A stretch of 64,000 bases of DNA, from assembly GCF_035594125.1 (NCBI RefSeq), contig NC_087185.1:16757664-16821663 (forward strand), in the 5' to 3' direction. The notes below the pieces were generated by a model, which was not told the DNA's origin, made no database searches, and saw only the letters and a program-made list of their open reading frames with translations. The stretch comes from Scylla paramamosain. Lineage: Eukaryota > Arthropoda > Malacostraca > Decapoda > Portunidae. Shown here piece after piece: positions 1-64,000 of the stretch. A program made the position numbers and the translations under genes. Numbering within the stretch: position 1 is the stretch's first letter; each line of letters starts with the position of its first letter.

Positions 1-63594
<63,594 letters not shown>

Positions 63595-64000
63595 CTGTAA
63601 AAAAGGAATTAGGTTATTAGATATACAGTAATACACTCTAAACCAAATATCAAAGTGCATCAGAAATACATTTTTGTAACTAATTTGCCAATTTAATTAT
63701 TTTGTTCTTTCTTTAATTTAATAATTTCACACAATTAGATTTATATTAACAAAAGTATAAATAATTAACAAGTATGAACAGTAAACAGAACAAGTACTGG
63801 ATATCTTGACCTTTATCTCACTTGATGTCATACTTCATAAAATCACAAAAGATTCCAATATTTTTCTTTCTTTTCTTCCCTCAATATTTTTTTTATACTC
63901 GTATAAGACCAAGCCAAGACATTCAAATTAATTTATATCTTCCACTACAGATACTACTCAACTTAAATCCACACTCCTTGTCAAATTTTGTCCTAATCCT

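Overview
The window is AT-rich eukaryotic DNA with long (GA)n, (AT)n and (GT)n tracts, short spliceosomal introns and non-LTR retrotransposon fragments. The retrotransposon 3' ends (TAGGTAAATACACAC tails) and a tRNA-Val-like SINE are of a kind I associate with decapod crustaceans. That host assignment rests on repeat style and is an inference.

Almost everything else is one minus-strand gene, read from the right edge to the left edge. I could join 104 coding exons with matching phases (about 24.3 kb of coding sequence, about 8,100 residues). Neither the first nor the last exon is inside the window. The product is a huge secreted or extracellular tandem-module protein of the MAM / LDL-receptor class A family (the MALRD1 / 'MAM and LDL-receptor class A domain-containing protein' type). 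It has about 44 MAM domains, numbered 1 to 44 below from the right edge, and 18 LDLa modules, L1 to L18.

Layout: 63594 to about 36430 holds MAM 1-16 with no LDLa. From 36431 to the left edge LDLa modules sit between many MAMs. Most MAM domains are built from three to five small exons with recurring intron positions. The exception is a single 7,328-bp exon (11701-19028), which holds the body of MAM 27, all of MAM 28-39 and L6-L11 without one intron. This suggests large-scale cDNA-mediated intron loss.

Introns carry the transposons. An internally deleted LINE and a SINE lie at 21175-22850. A chain of LINE 3' ends plus a second SINE lies at 43621-45652. A plus-strand LINE fragment lies at about 46620-47180, and a possible hAT-type MITE at about 10138-10500. 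Further oddities are four GC-AG introns, one apparent GA donor, paired loss of disulfide-partner cysteines in several modules, a duplicated relic exon fragment, and long pyrimidine microsatellites abutting 3' splice sites.

Exon borders were placed by eye from splice consensus, reading frame and domain continuity. The phases agree across all 103 junctions, but single borders may be off by a few bases.
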